A stretch of 43,647 nt of DNA from an uncultured Bacteriovoracaceae bacterium (GTDB taxonomy: Bacteria > Bdellovibrionota > Bacteriovoracia > Bacteriovoracales > Bacteriovoracaceae): the NCBI GenBank assembly GCA_937931205.1, contig CALHBF010000027.1, forward strand, positions 1 through 43,647. Reading direction: 5' to 3'. The notes below the pieces were generated by a model that saw nothing but the letters and a program-made list of their open reading frames with translations, had not been told where the DNA came from and did not search any database. The translations under genes and the position numbers were made by a program. The first letter of the stretch is position 1. Each line of letters starts with the position of its first letter. This document shows, in pieces, positions 15,670-23,832 of the stretch.

Positions 15670-16395
15670 ATGAAAAAAACATGGCTATCTCTGGCCCTTG
15701 TCGTTGGAAGTATGTCACTTGTTTCTTGTGACAAAGCTGATCCAAAAAAGATCTCTCTTAGCTCAGAAGAAGATAAAACTTTTTATGCTATGGGATACAT
15801 GCTTGGCGGAAACCTTTCTCGTCTAAGCCTAACTGATAAAGAGATTGCTTCTCTTTATAAAGGTATCGCTGCAGCTTCTAAAGGTGATAAAGCTGAAGTA
15901 GATATGGGCGTTTATCAAGCAAAAATCCAGGAAGTTTTCAAAGCTAGAATGGATGCTGTTGCTGCAAAAGAAAAAGAAGCTGGTTCAGCTTTCGTAGATA
16001 AATTCGTTAAAGACGAAAGCGCTACGAAAACAGCTTCAGGTCTTGCTTATAAAGTAATCACAGAAGGTACAGGAGCAACTCCAACAGCAGAAGATACTGT
16101 TGAAGTTCACTACCACGGTACTCTTACTGACGGTACAGTTTTTGATTCATCAGTTGAGCGTGGTAAGACAATCTCTTTCCCACTTAACCGTGTAATCAAA
16201 GGTTGGACTGAAGGTCTTCAAACGATGAAAGAAGGCGGAAAAACAAAGTTCGTTATTCCTGCTGATCTTGCTTACGGTGAGAACGGTGCTCCTCCAAAGA
16301 TCCCTGGTGGCGCAACTCTTGTTTTCGAAGTTGAGCTTTTCAAGGTAATCAAAGCTGAAGCTCCTAAAGCTGCTCCGGCCCCTAAGAAAAAGTAA
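15670..16395 (+). CDS. FKBP-type peptidyl-prolyl isomerase lipoprotein, Mip/FkpA-like
   Basis: A 241-residue protein with a lipoprotein signal ending L-V-S-C at Cys20. The N-terminal helical region (about 30-115) is like the Mip/FkpA dimerisation arm. The FKBP domain follows (about 118-230), with '[18 protein letters not shown]', '[16 protein letters not shown]' and '[20 protein letters not shown]'. The last ~12 residues are Ala/Pro/Lys-rich. It should isomerise X-Pro bonds and assist folding in the periplasm, anchored to a membrane. It stands alone between its own promoter and a strong terminator. Confidence 0.93.
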   Translation: MKKTWLSLALVVGSMSLVSCDKADPKKISLSSEEDKTFYAMGYMLGGNLSRLSLTDKEIASLYKGIAAASKGDKAEVDMGVYQAKIQEVFKARMDAVAAKEKEAGSAFVDKFVKDESATKTASGLAYKVITEGTGATPTAEDTVEVHYHGTLTDGTVFDSSVERGKTISFPLNRVIKGWTEGLQTMKEGGKTKFVIPADLAYGENGAPPKIPGGATLVFEVELFKVIKAEAPKAAPAPKKK

Positions 16396-16417
16396 TTCTC
16401 GATTTATATCGAAGCCA

Positions 16418-16455
16418 AAGGGAGTAAGAACTCATCATTCTTACTCCCTTTTTTT
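16418..16455 (+). terminator. Intrinsic terminator after the FKBP gene
   Basis: Perfect 13-bp stem AAGGGAGTAAGAA (16418-16430) and TTCTTACTCCCTT (16438-16450), seven-base loop, then a T-run to 16455. Confidence 0.93.
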
Positions 16456-16553
16456 ATTCTCTTTATCTTTACTCATTCAAATTATGACAAATCGTACTGA
16501 GGCCTGAGAGCATATTGCAGGTAGGAAATTCTAATAGATCGAGAACTGCAGGC

Positions 16554-16580
16554 AAAAAAAAAGCTCCCCGAAGGGAGCTT
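16554..16580 (-). terminator. Intrinsic terminator after the leftward protease gene
   Basis: Read on the minus strand: AAGCTCCC, a TTCG tetraloop, GGGAGCTT, then a run of T's (16560-16554). It closes the gene ending at 16597. The 98 bases between this and the FKBP terminator show no gene. Confidence 0.92.
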
Positions 16581-16596
16581 AGAGCGAACTTTAAGA

Positions 16597-17502
16597 TTAG
16601 TTAGCTGGCTTGAACCAACAAAGAGGTCTAAGACCATTTGTGTGGCCAGTTGACTTGTTACAAGTACCAACTGTTTCATCAGTTCCGTGAACATCAACGT
16701 TCATGCTTACATCACAAAGAGCACCTTGGAAATAAGTATCTAGACGACACTGACCTTGTGGGTGGTTGTGGTTTGTAGATGAAACAACTTTTGTATCCGG
16801 AGTATTGAACTCTGGAGACTTGCTAGCTGAGTTAAGAACTTGAGAGATAGAGTGCCCTGCCATAGCTAGACGGATACAAAGAGCAATATCTTCTCTGCTT
16901 CCGTTGTGAGCTTTGTTACAAGCTTCAATCGCCATTTTAGGGGCGTTAAGAGCTGAAGCAATTTGAGCATTGTTATCGTTAACCCAAACTTTACGAAGAC
17001 ATTTAAGTGTTGCGAAGTAATCAGACTGACCTTCGTTAGATGCCCATGAAGTAGCTACGTTTCCAGAACCACCCCAAGCGCCGCCGCCACTTGATCCACC
17101 TTTTCTAGGTGCTCCACCAAGGTGGTGACCAAGCTCGTGACAAACTACAGCTGCAAACCCATCACCTGTTACAGAAGGGTGACGTGCAAGACCACCAAAC
17201 ATAGCAACTTTCCAAGTGTCGCCTACTTGTTGAGCATAAGCATTTACAGTTCCATCAGTCCAGTTTCTATCAATTTTAAGAGTCTTTCCAAGGTTTGAAA
17301 TGATTGGAGAATAAACAGCTTCAACTTCATCAATGATTTGGTTGAATTTTTCTTCAGTCATTCCGTTACCACTCTTAAAAGAAGTAGGGATGTTCATATT
17401 ATTTTCCGGCATGAAACCGTCTTTACCATCAATTGAGCAGGCAAGAGCTGAAGCCGTAAGACTTAGGGCCATAGCTAATGAAGCAACTTTCTTCAATGAC
17501 AT
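16597..17502 (-). CDS. Secreted zinc metalloprotease with HELGHHLGG motif
   Basis: The 301-residue product has a signal peptide ending A-L-A at residue 21, followed by Cys22 (lipid attachment is possible but the lipobox is weak). The zinc motif H122-E-L-G-H126-H-L-G-G is followed by a Gly/Ser-rich loop. 'WASNEGQSDYFATLKCL' probably supplies the third ligand (Glu or Asp in E-G-Q-S-D). About nine cysteines suggest disulfides outside the cytoplasm. I know proteins of this type only as M48-like predicted peptidases in Bdellovibrio relatives; the exact family is uncertain. GGAGG before ATG 17502 fixes the start, and an inverted repeat lies in its leader. Confidence 0.75.
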   Translation of the reverse strand: MSLKKVASLAMALSLTASALACSIDGKDGFMPENNMNIPTSFKSGNGMTEEKFNQIIDEVEAVYSPIISNLGKTLKIDRNWTDGTVNAYAQQVGDTWKVAMFGGLARHPSVTGDGFAAVVCHELGHHLGGAPRKGGSSGGGAWGGSGNVATSWASNEGQSDYFATLKCLRKVWVNDNNAQIASALNAPKMAIEACNKAHNGSREDIALCIRLAMAGHSISQVLNSASKSPEFNTPDTKVVSSTNHNHPQGQCRLDTYFQGALCDVSMNVDVHGTDETVGTCNKSTGHTNGLRPLCWFKPAN

Positions 17503-17516
17503 ATTTATCCTCCGTG

Positions 17517-17539
17517 ATCGTAAGCGTGTGTGTTACGAT
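17517..17539. repeat. Inverted repeat in the protease leader
   Basis: ATCGTAA (17517-17523) and TTACGAT (17533-17539) around a nine-base GT-rich spacer, 15 bases before the protease start codon. It could be an operator or an mRNA 5' stem-loop. Confidence 0.45.
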
Positions 17540-17644
17540 TTAAATTAAATGGAGATAAATTCTTTCCCTTTGATTAATAACTGTCTAGTCTTGTAAGTTT
17601 TTGTTGGAAAACAGATTGATTTGCGCGGTTAATTAGGAGTGTTC

Positions 17645-17968
17645 ATGTTTGTTATTGGTGTTTATTGTCCCGTCGCTCAAGCTGAAGATATTAAGTTTGC
17701 TATGTTTCGGGCGGGGGCCGGTCGAATTGGTCATTATGAAGCCTGTGCTTTTGAATACCAAGGAGTTGGACAGTTTAAGCCCTTGGAAGGGGCCCAGCCT
17801 CATGTTGGACAAGTAGGGGAAATCGAACGAGTTAAAGAAGTTAAGATAGAGATGGTCTGTGAAGAAGAGTGTCTTGGTCAGGTAATCGCGGCCATGCGCC
17901 GGTCACATCCTTATGAAGCACCTGCTTTTCATGTTTTAAAAAATTATTCTGCTCAGTTTGAATCCTAA
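17645..17968 (+). CDS. Stand-alone NIF3/YqfO insertion-domain protein
   Basis: Start set at ATG 17645, five bases after AGGAG (17635-17639). The 107-residue product matches the PII/CutA-like domain found inserted in YqfO-type NIF3 proteins: 'FRAGAGRIGHYEACAFEYQG' followed by 'FKPLEGAQPHVGQVGEIERV' and 'SHPYEAPAFHVL'. In YqfO this domain sits between the two halves of the metal-binding NIF3 fold; here it is the entire protein, as in a known group of short homologues. Function is unknown. No signal peptide. Confidence 0.8.
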   Translation: MFVIGVYCPVAQAEDIKFAMFRAGAGRIGHYEACAFEYQGVGQFKPLEGAQPHVGQVGEIERVKEVKIEMVCEEECLGQVIAAMRRSHPYEAPAFHVLKNYSAQFES

Positions 17969-18009
17969 GTAAATTCACGAATTAGCCGAAAAGAACAGTG
18001 AGGTGAGTT

Positions 18010-18435
18010 ATGAAAACTTTACTGTTTCTTTTCTTAGTTACTTTTTCTGCCATGGTTTCTGCTGAAACAAAAGTTCAGCCGACCAGAGAAATCTCAATTA
18101 TTTTCTCGGAAGAGGGTTATTACCCCAAGAGCATTTCCGTCTTTGAAGGCGAGAAAGTTCGTTTCTTTGTTACTTCAACAACTGATAAGCCTAATTGTTT
18201 TATTGTAGAATCACATAAGGTTTTTTTGAGTGCGACCAAAGGAAAAATCTCCGAAGGTGAAGTCACTTTTGATAAACCGGGTTCTTTTTCTTTTTATTGT
18301 CCAAGTTCAAAGAATGATGGGCGAGTAGTGGTGCTTGAAACAAAGAAACCAGAGCGCGCTATCGCTTCAGAGAAAAAAGATCCTCTAAAGTGGGTTCCTA
18401 AAGATTATGAAAAAGAGGTAGGGATTTATGAGTAG
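18010..18435 (+). CDS. Secreted cupredoxin-like protein
   Basis: The 141-residue product has a signal peptide cleaved near V-S-A (residue 18). The fold resembles cupredoxins or the nitrous oxide reductase/COX2 C-terminal type: 'ISVFEGEKVRFFVTSTTDKP', 'FIVESHKVFLSATKG' and 'FDKPGSFSFYCPSSK'. A copper site would need Cys and two His; only one His (S-H-K) and one Cys (F-Y-C) are at plausible places, and the usual C-x-x-H/M partner is missing. Copper binding is therefore doubtful. A charged tail follows. It overlaps the CpaF gene by 8 bp, so the two are co-expressed. Confidence 0.65.
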   Translation: MKTLLFLFLVTFSAMVSAETKVQPTREISIIFSEEGYYPKSISVFEGEKVRFFVTSTTDKPNCFIVESHKVFLSATKGKISEGEVTFDKPGSFSFYCPSSKNDGRVVVLETKKPERAIASEKKDPLKWVPKDYEKEVGIYE

Positions 18436-19561
18436 CGTTTTTCAAGACGCCATTGCCAACCTCCTCGCTCCTATTGGGGATTTGCTCAAGGATTCAAGCG
18501 TTTCAGAAATTATGATCAACGGACCTTTCGATATCTTTATCGAGAAGAAGGGTCTTGTTTATCGAGTTCCTAATAAATTTACCAGTGATGAAGCTCTGAT
18601 GGCCTCGATGCGTGCTATTGCTCAGTCAGTAGGACGTGTGATTGATGCTGATAACCCTCGTCTGGATGCTCGTCTTCCAGATGGATCGCGTATTGCGGTG
18701 GTTATTCCGCCAATGGCCAAAAATGGAACAACGGTTGCTATTCGTAAGTTCTCTGAAGAGAAGCTGGGCTTAAAAGATCTTATTAACTTTGGTTCTCTTT
18801 CACCTGAAGGAGCAAGGTTTCTTGATTGTTGTATGTATCTGGGAAAAAACACTCTGGTGTCCGGAGGTACGGGGTCTGGTAAAACCACTATGCTTAACGT
18901 GCTAGGCGGACGAATGCCAAAAACTCAGCGTCTTCTTATCATTGAAGATGCGGCCGAACTTCAGATTAAAGCGGAGCACGTTGTGAACTTTGAAACACGT
19001 AAGGCCAATGTCGAGCGTGGTATTAAAGCAGTGACCATTCGTGATTTGATGGAATCAGCGCTGAGACTTAGACCAGACAGAATTATTGTAGGAGAGGTTC
19101 GTGGTCCTGAAGCACTTGATCTACTCAATGCTATGGGAACAGGACATGATGGTTCCATGGGAACTGTGCATGCCAACTCACCAGTGGACGCCTGTACTCG
19201 TCTAGAGACATTGTGTCTGATGGGAGAAACGAGAATTCCGCCTGATGCCATTAGAAAGATGGTGGGTTCAGCTCTCCAATTAATTGTTCAGTGTTCTCGT
19301 TATCATGACGGGGGGCGAAGAACATCTCACATCTCAGAAGTTCTGGGAGTAGATGAGCATGGTCGTTATATCGTTAAAGATATTTTCCGTTGGGTGCAAA
19401 CTGGTAAAGATCCTGATACAGGAAAATTTATCGGAGAAATGGTGCCGACGGGTTATGTTCCCACATTCTTTGAAGAATTTGTGGCCAACAAACTGCCGTT
19501 TCCTAAAACAAATTTTAAACCACCTGAATGGGCCCATGCTTCTTTAAAGAAAGCTTCTTAA
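18428..19561 (+). CDS. CpaF/TadA-type secretion ATPase
   Basis: The 377-residue protein belongs to the type II/IV secretion ATPases of the CpaF/TadA branch, hexameric motors for Flp/Tad pili. Walker A G-G-T-G-S-G-K-T-T is at 146-154. The Walker B/Asp-box region is 'RLLIIEDAAELQ'. The His box is 'GHDGSMGTVHANSP', with the typical 'RPDRIIVGEVRGPEA' before it. The N-terminal domain is short, lacking the longer arm of many CpaF proteins. No other tad/flp genes are in the window. The overlapping upstream gene encodes a secreted cupredoxin-like protein. Confidence 0.9.
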   Translation: MSSVFQDAIANLLAPIGDLLKDSSVSEIMINGPFDIFIEKKGLVYRVPNKFTSDEALMASMRAIAQSVGRVIDADNPRLDARLPDGSRIAVVIPPMAKNGTTVAIRKFSEEKLGLKDLINFGSLSPEGARFLDCCMYLGKNTLVSGGTGSGKTTMLNVLGGRMPKTQRLLIIEDAAELQIKAEHVVNFETRKANVERGIKAVTIRDLMESALRLRPDRIIVGEVRGPEALDLLNAMGTGHDGSMGTVHANSPVDACTRLETLCLMGETRIPPDAIRKMVGSALQLIVQCSRYHDGGRRTSHISEVLGVDEHGRYIVKDIFRWVQTGKDPDTGKFIGEMVPTGYVPTFFEEFVANKLPFPKTNFKPPEWAHASLKKAS

Positions 19562-19631
19562 ACTCTTAAAGCTTTTGCCAAAGAGGCATATCCTTTGTAA
19601 CTTTTTATAGGTCAATATTAAGGAGCCTATA

Positions 19632-20918
19632 ATGAGTGCAATTAAGTCAATTCATGCCCGTCAAATTCTTGATTCAAGAGGAAATCCAACTGTTGAGGTA
19701 GATGTCTATACTGAAAAAGGTGCGTTTGGTCGCGCCAGTGTTCCTTCTGGTGCTTCAACTGGAAGCCGTGAAGCCCTAGAACTTCGTGATGGTGATAAGT
19801 CTCACTTTCTTGGTAAAGGAGTTCTGAAGGCCGTTAGTAATATCAATTCAATCATTGCAAAATCTCTTATTGGAAAAGATATCTTTGATCAAAGAGGCAA
19901 TGACAATACCATGCTTGCTCTTGATGGAACTGAGAATAAAGATAAGCTAGGTGCAAACGCGATTCTTGGTGTTTCAATGGCCATTTGTCGTGCTGCTGCT
20001 GATGAACTTAAAAAGCCGCTTTACCGTTATCTTGCTGAAGATCTAAAAATTCCTAATGCTGCTGGAAAGCTTGTTTTACCTGCACCTTTAATGAACATCA
20101 TCAATGGTGGGGCCCACGCTTCAAATAATCTTGATATTCAAGAATTCATGATTGTTCCTCATATGCATAAATCATTCTCTGAGAACTTAAGAGCGGGAGT
20201 GGAAATTTTCCACAATCTAAAAAAAGTTCTTAGTGATAAAGGTTATTCAACGAACGTAGGTGATGAAGGTGGATTCGCTCCAAATCTTCAGAGCCATGAT
20301 GAAGCAATTGAATGTATTTTAACTGCGATTAAAAAAGCAGGTTATGAGCCAGGTCGTGATGTTTCGATCTCTCTGGATTGCGCAGCTTCTGAGTTCTATG
20401 ATGCTGATAAAAAACTCTATACGATGCAAGGGAAGGCCTACACAGCTGCTGAGATGATTCTTTATTACGAGCATCTGATGAAGCTAGCTCCGATTTACTC
20501 AATTGAAGATGGTTTTGATGAATCTGATCGTGATGGATTTATGGCCTTCCAAGCAAAGCTTGGCAGTAAGCTAGTAAACGTTGGTGATGATCTTTTTGTA
20601 ACAAATGCTAAAATTCTTAAGCGTGGAATTGAAAATAAAGAAGCTAATGCCATCTTAGTGAAGGTGAATCAGATTGGATCATTAAGTGAAACCTTTGATA
20701 CACTAAAACTTGCTTTTGAGAATGGATTTAAGGCCATTATTTCTCACCGCTCAGGAGAAACAGCAGATTCATTTATTGCTGATTTAGCAGTGGCTTCAGG
20801 TGCGGGACATATTAAAACTGGTTCTGCATCACGCAGTGATAGAATCGAGAAATACAATCAACTTCTTCGTATTGAAGAAGAACTCGGGCCGAAAGCAGCA
20901 TTTCAAGTCATTAAATAA
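19632..20918 (+). CDS. eno: Enolase
   Basis: Converts 2-phosphoglycerate to phosphoenolpyruvate in glycolysis. The 428-residue length is typical. Visible signatures: '[17 protein letters not shown]', '[16 protein letters not shown]', '[20 protein letters not shown]', '[12 protein letters not shown]', the metal ligands in 'SIEDGFDE' and '[10 protein letters not shown]', and '[18 protein letters not shown]'. AAGGAG precedes ATG 19632. It is followed by a strong terminator and is likely its own unit. Confidence 0.98.
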   Translation: MSAIKSIHARQILDSRGNPTVEVDVYTEKGAFGRASVPSGASTGSREALELRDGDKSHFLGKGVLKAVSNINSIIAKSLIGKDIFDQRGNDNTMLALDGTENKDKLGANAILGVSMAICRAAADELKKPLYRYLAEDLKIPNAAGKLVLPAPLMNIINGGAHASNNLDIQEFMIVPHMHKSFSENLRAGVEIFHNLKKVLSDKGYSTNVGDEGGFAPNLQSHDEAIECILTAIKKAGYEPGRDVSISLDCAASEFYDADKKLYTMQGKAYTAAEMILYYEHLMKLAPIYSIEDGFDESDRDGFMAFQAKLGSKLVNVGDDLFVTNAKILKRGIENKEANAILVKVNQIGSLSETFDTLKLAFENGFKAIISHRSGETADSFIADLAVASGAGHIKTGSASRSDRIEKYNQLLRIEEELGPKAAFQVIK

Positions 20919-20922
20919 TGGG

Positions 20923-20951
20923 AAAGGGAGGTTTTAACCTCCCTTTTTTAT
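20923..20951 (+). terminator. Intrinsic terminator after enolase
   Basis: AAAGGGAGGTT (20923-20933) and AACCTCCCTTT (20936-20946) form the stem, followed by further T's. Confidence 0.92.
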
Positions 20952-21018
20952 TGTTTCAAAATCTAGTTGCAGTACAATGTAAGGAGGACCTAACTCACAG
21001 CTCGAAAAAGGGGGTCCC

Positions 21019-21615
21019 ATGCTGACTAAGCTCTTCGTTGGTTTGACATTTTATCCTGATAACTCTTTTGCAAAAAATGTGGAGAGTTTCAGGTCTCGCT
21101 TTGATTCCAAGTATCAATCTACTCCCTATCTTCACTTACCACTAGTTCCACCTTTTGAGGTTGATGCTAGTAAAGTAAAAACTTTAGAAACAGAACTGAT
21201 TGAAGAGTTAGAATCATTTTATTTTGAGAATACTTCTTACCATACAATGAAATTTACGGGCCTAGATGTTCATGAATATAAGAAGAATAAAATTCTTTAT
21301 ATCAATCCCATCATTGATGAAGAGTTAACTCTTTGTCAGGAATCATTGTTTTCCATTTGTAAGTCCTATGTTGATCGTAATAAGCGTATGAAGGATAAGA
21401 AAACTTTCTTAACCATTGGCCGCCATCAAGAAGTCTTTGATCTTCATTCGGCCATTGCCCTTGCTCAGCGGGAATTTCATGAGTTTGCTACTCTGCCATT
21501 TGAGTCTATTTGTTTGTTCTCTAAAAACAATGGTTCTTGGTATAGAGAGGCAGATTTGATCACTTTTGACAGACCACAGAGTGGGCTTTTGCAAAATTCC
21601 CAGGCTGGCCTATAA
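21019..21615 (+). CDS. 2H-phosphoesterase (2'-5' RNA ligase)-like protein, degenerate motifs
   Basis: The 198-residue product has the outline of a LigT/YjcG-type 2H protein: two repeats each ending in an H-h-[TS]-h motif. The first is H-L-P-L in 'PYLHLPLVPPFEV', with Pro in place of Thr/Ser. The second, in 'KKTFLTIGRHQ', reads F-L-T-I with Phe in place of the catalytic His. Surrounding strands and the 'PPFEV' turn fit the fold. Catalysis by the usual two-His mechanism therefore looks impaired, and an RNA- or nucleotide-binding role is possible. It overlaps the next gene's 5' region only if that gene uses a far-upstream start. Confidence 0.55.
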   Translation: MLTKLFVGLTFYPDNSFAKNVESFRSRFDSKYQSTPYLHLPLVPPFEVDASKVKTLETELIEELESFYFENTSYHTMKFTGLDVHEYKKNKILYINPIIDEELTLCQESLFSICKSYVDRNKRMKDKKTFLTIGRHQEVFDLHSAIALAQREFHEFATLPFESICLFSKNNGSWYREADLITFDRPQSGLLQNSQAGL

Positions 21616-21622
21616 TTGGGGA

Positions 21623-22822
21623 ATGAAGAAAATCATCCGCTATTTACCTCTATGTTTAGTGGCCGCTCCGACATGGGCGCTTACCAGCTATGTTGCTCCA
21701 ACAAAAACTCTTTCCAAAGGCGGAAGCGAAATTTCGCTTGGTGCAGATTATTTTAAAACGGCCAATCGAGTTGATGAGAACAGCGAAAAAGTCGAACTGA
21801 GCGACGGAGAAGGTTTTGATCGCATTCAGGGTATTTTTAGCGGCTCTTACGGTCTGACAGACCAGTTACAAATTGGCGTCGGAGCTCTCGTCAGAAGCCA
21901 GAAATCAAGTTACGGCACAACTCTGAATAGAGAGGATTCTACTGCTCAAGGACTAGAGTCAACTTGGGTTAAGTTGATGTATGCCTTTAAACCTGTTGAT
22001 CGTCTTCATTATGCTGTCGAGGGAACTTATCGTTATAAACCATACTCCAACAAAGAACTTGCTGTCGGTGAAACATCCGATGATTTAGTACTTGGTGATG
22101 ATGGCACAAGTTATTCTATCGGAGCTGGGGTAACTTATCAGTCTGTCAGTAAAAACTATCTGACTGTTCGAGGCGGCTACAGTAAACCAGGCCAGGAAAT
22201 TTCAGATGAGATTTACTATCAAGTTGAAGGAGCACTTGCTTGGGACCGTTTCGCACTTATTGCGGGAGTTGACGGGACTTACTCTCTCCAACGTGATCCC
22301 TATAAAGATGATGAGGCCAATAGAATCCGATTCAATACCGGCTCAACTTTTATGTATCACCAAATGAACAGTGAGCGAGCAACTGCCTATGTCGGTGCAA
22401 ATCTGGCCTTTGCTAATAACTGGAGGGCAGAGGTTAGAGCTTCACAAACGGTGGCGGGGAAATCCACTGATGTCGGAACAGGATTTGGATTTAATCTTGT
22501 CCGCCGAGTTGATAAGAGTGATCCGATTAAAAAGATTGATGGCTCTTTCAAATCTTATGATATCGAAGCTTCAATTGTTCAAATTTCCCCTAAGAGTGGC
22601 TATGTAAAAATTGATAAGGGCATGGCCGATGAAGTTGAGAAGGGAATGGTCTTTGATTTTTTCGACTTCGACTACATGGGTGGCAACGAACTAATCGCCA
22701 GAGGAACGGTCGTGAGAGTCCAATCGGATAACTCAATTATTAAAATCACCTCACGATTTAAAAAGAACAAACCTATCAAAGATGGGACCTTGGGCCGAGC
22801 TTCATTTAGAAGAGGAAGATAA
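21623..22822 (+). CDS. Outer-membrane beta-barrel protein with C-terminal FlgT-like region
   Basis: ATG 21623 gives a signal peptide ('IIRYLPLCLVAAPTWA', cleavage before L-T-S-Y). The 399-residue product shows alternating strands with aromatic ends across about 30-320 ('YGLTDQLQIGVGALVRS', 'YSIGAGVTYQSVSKNYLTVR'), as in a porin or MetA-pathway-like barrel. The last ~75 residues ('VQISPKSGYVKIDKGMADEV') look like the SH3-like FlgT C-terminal domain, where 'V-x-I-D-x-G-x-x-x-x-V-x-x-G-x-x-F' is common. It begins 8 bases after the previous gene and could be co-transcribed. Function is unknown. Confidence 0.65.
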   Translation: MKKIIRYLPLCLVAAPTWALTSYVAPTKTLSKGGSEISLGADYFKTANRVDENSEKVELSDGEGFDRIQGIFSGSYGLTDQLQIGVGALVRSQKSSYGTTLNREDSTAQGLESTWVKLMYAFKPVDRLHYAVEGTYRYKPYSNKELAVGETSDDLVLGDDGTSYSIGAGVTYQSVSKNYLTVRGGYSKPGQEISDEIYYQVEGALAWDRFALIAGVDGTYSLQRDPYKDDEANRIRFNTGSTFMYHQMNSERATAYVGANLAFANNWRAEVRASQTVAGKSTDVGTGFGFNLVRRVDKSDPIKKIDGSFKSYDIEASIVQISPKSGYVKIDKGMADEVEKGMVFDFFDFDYMGGNELIARGTVVRVQSDNSIIKITSRFKKNKPIKDGTLGRASFRRGR

Positions 22823-22831
22823 TTCTTTTAT

Positions 22832-22859
22832 TTGTGTCGATAGAGAGTTGAGCTAGAAT
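22832..22859 (+). promoter_or_regulatory. Candidate promoter of the 249-residue gene
   Basis: TTGTGT (22832-22837), 16-base spacer, TAGAAT (22854-22859), thirty bases before ATG 22889. Confidence 0.4.
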
Positions 22860-22888
22860 AAGCTTAAATAGATGTAAAAAGGTTACTC

Positions 22889-23638
22889 ATGAACAAACTA
22901 ATCCGTCCGTTGGTGTTAAGTCTTGGAATGATTTTTTCTACCCAGACTTTTGCGAAAAGTTTTACAACGAAGTATTGTGAGTTTGAATTACCTCCAGGTT
23001 GGGAATGTCAGCTTGAAGGATCTGAGTATGTTTGTCAGAGTGAAAATGCCGATCGCAAAAAAGAATCAATTATTATTCTTGCTGCCAAAATTCGCGGAGA
23101 GCAGGATAGTCTTGATGAATACATGGCCTATTTAAAGAAGACAAAAGACTACAATCTTCCAGGTGGAAAGAAGCAAATCTCTGAACCCAAAAGTGTGGTA
23201 ATGAGTACCGTGAACGATCACAAATGGGTAGATGCTCTTCATCTTGCTTCTGAAGTTCCAGGTTTCTATACGAGATACCTGGCAACTGTAAAAGAAGACT
23301 TAGGTGTGGCCGTTACTTTTTCTGTAACAAAAGATCTTTATTCGGCCTATAAGCCGGTAATGGATAAATTGGTGGCAAGTCTTCGTGTATTCCGCCAGAA
23401 GAAGACAGCTCTTAAAGATCTTCGTGCTGGTTCAAAAGTTGAAGATCCAAATTTTGCAGATGCAACTTTTAATCCAAATGGTGCAATGGATTTAGCTGTT
23501 AATAAGACTAAGAAGCGTCCTGACAGTTCAGGTGACGATGACACTCTAATGTACTTGGTTGCTCTTGTTGTTATTGGAGCAGTTGGGGCCATCATTATGA
23601 AAGGCAGAAAGAAGAAGCCAACTAAGAAAAAGAAATAA
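22889..23638 (+). CDS. Periplasmic protein with C-terminal membrane anchor
   Basis: The 249-residue product has a signal peptide (cleavage near T-F-A, residue 22), a periplasmic part of about 185 residues, one membrane helix ('LMYLVALVVIGAVGAIIM') and a Lys-rich cytoplasmic tail. That gives type I topology with the bulk outside the inner membrane. Three Cys lie near the mature N-terminus in 'YCEFELPPGWECQLEG' and 'YVCQSE'. I do not recognise the domain; the strand pattern and 'ELPPGWEC' resemble small lipoprotein-like stress proteins of the PsbP/Mog1 type only loosely. It has its own promoter and terminator and precedes the 795-residue gene. Confidence 0.65.
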   Translation: MNKLIRPLVLSLGMIFSTQTFAKSFTTKYCEFELPPGWECQLEGSEYVCQSENADRKKESIIILAAKIRGEQDSLDEYMAYLKKTKDYNLPGGKKQISEPKSVVMSTVNDHKWVDALHLASEVPGFYTRYLATVKEDLGVAVTFSVTKDLYSAYKPVMDKLVASLRVFRQKKTALKDLRAGSKVEDPNFADATFNPNGAMDLAVNKTKKRPDSSGDDDTLMYLVALVVIGAVGAIIMKGRKKKPTKKKK

Positions 23639-23651
23639 TTCCAAAAAGTCG

Positions 23652-23685
23652 AAGGGGAAGATGAAAATCTTCCCCTTTTTTTTTA
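23652..23685 (+). terminator. Intrinsic terminator, GAAA tetraloop
   Basis: AAGGGGAAGAT (23652-23662), loop GAAA, ATCTTCCCCTT (23667-23677) and a T-run to about 23685. Confidence 0.94.
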
Positions 23686-23719
23686 CCATCTCTCCCTGCC
23701 AAAAATAGTAGTCATTCAG

Positions 23720-23731
23720 TTTTGATCAAAA
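23720..23731. repeat. Palindrome TTTTGATCAAAA upstream of the 795-residue gene
   Basis: A perfect 12-base palindrome about 100 bases before ATG 23833, in the region where the promoter should lie. It is operator-like, but could be chance in AT-rich DNA. Confidence 0.3.
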
Positions 23732-23832
23732 TTCTCGAGGTTTCAGTACTTTGATAGAGAAAAAATCCTCTAGTTTCTAAATTTCAAGGTTTTAGGCGAT
23801 AATAACAGGGTAGCTTCAATAAAAGGTTAGTT

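Noticed and set aside
16482..16560. Possible small RNA between two terminators
   Set aside because: The segment has a partial inverted repeat around CTGCAG but no convincing promoter, and its length is explained by the convergent gene ends.
20985..21015. GGACC/GGTCC stem masking the ribosome site of the 2H-like gene
   Set aside because: Only five pairs across a ~20-base loop; too weak to claim.
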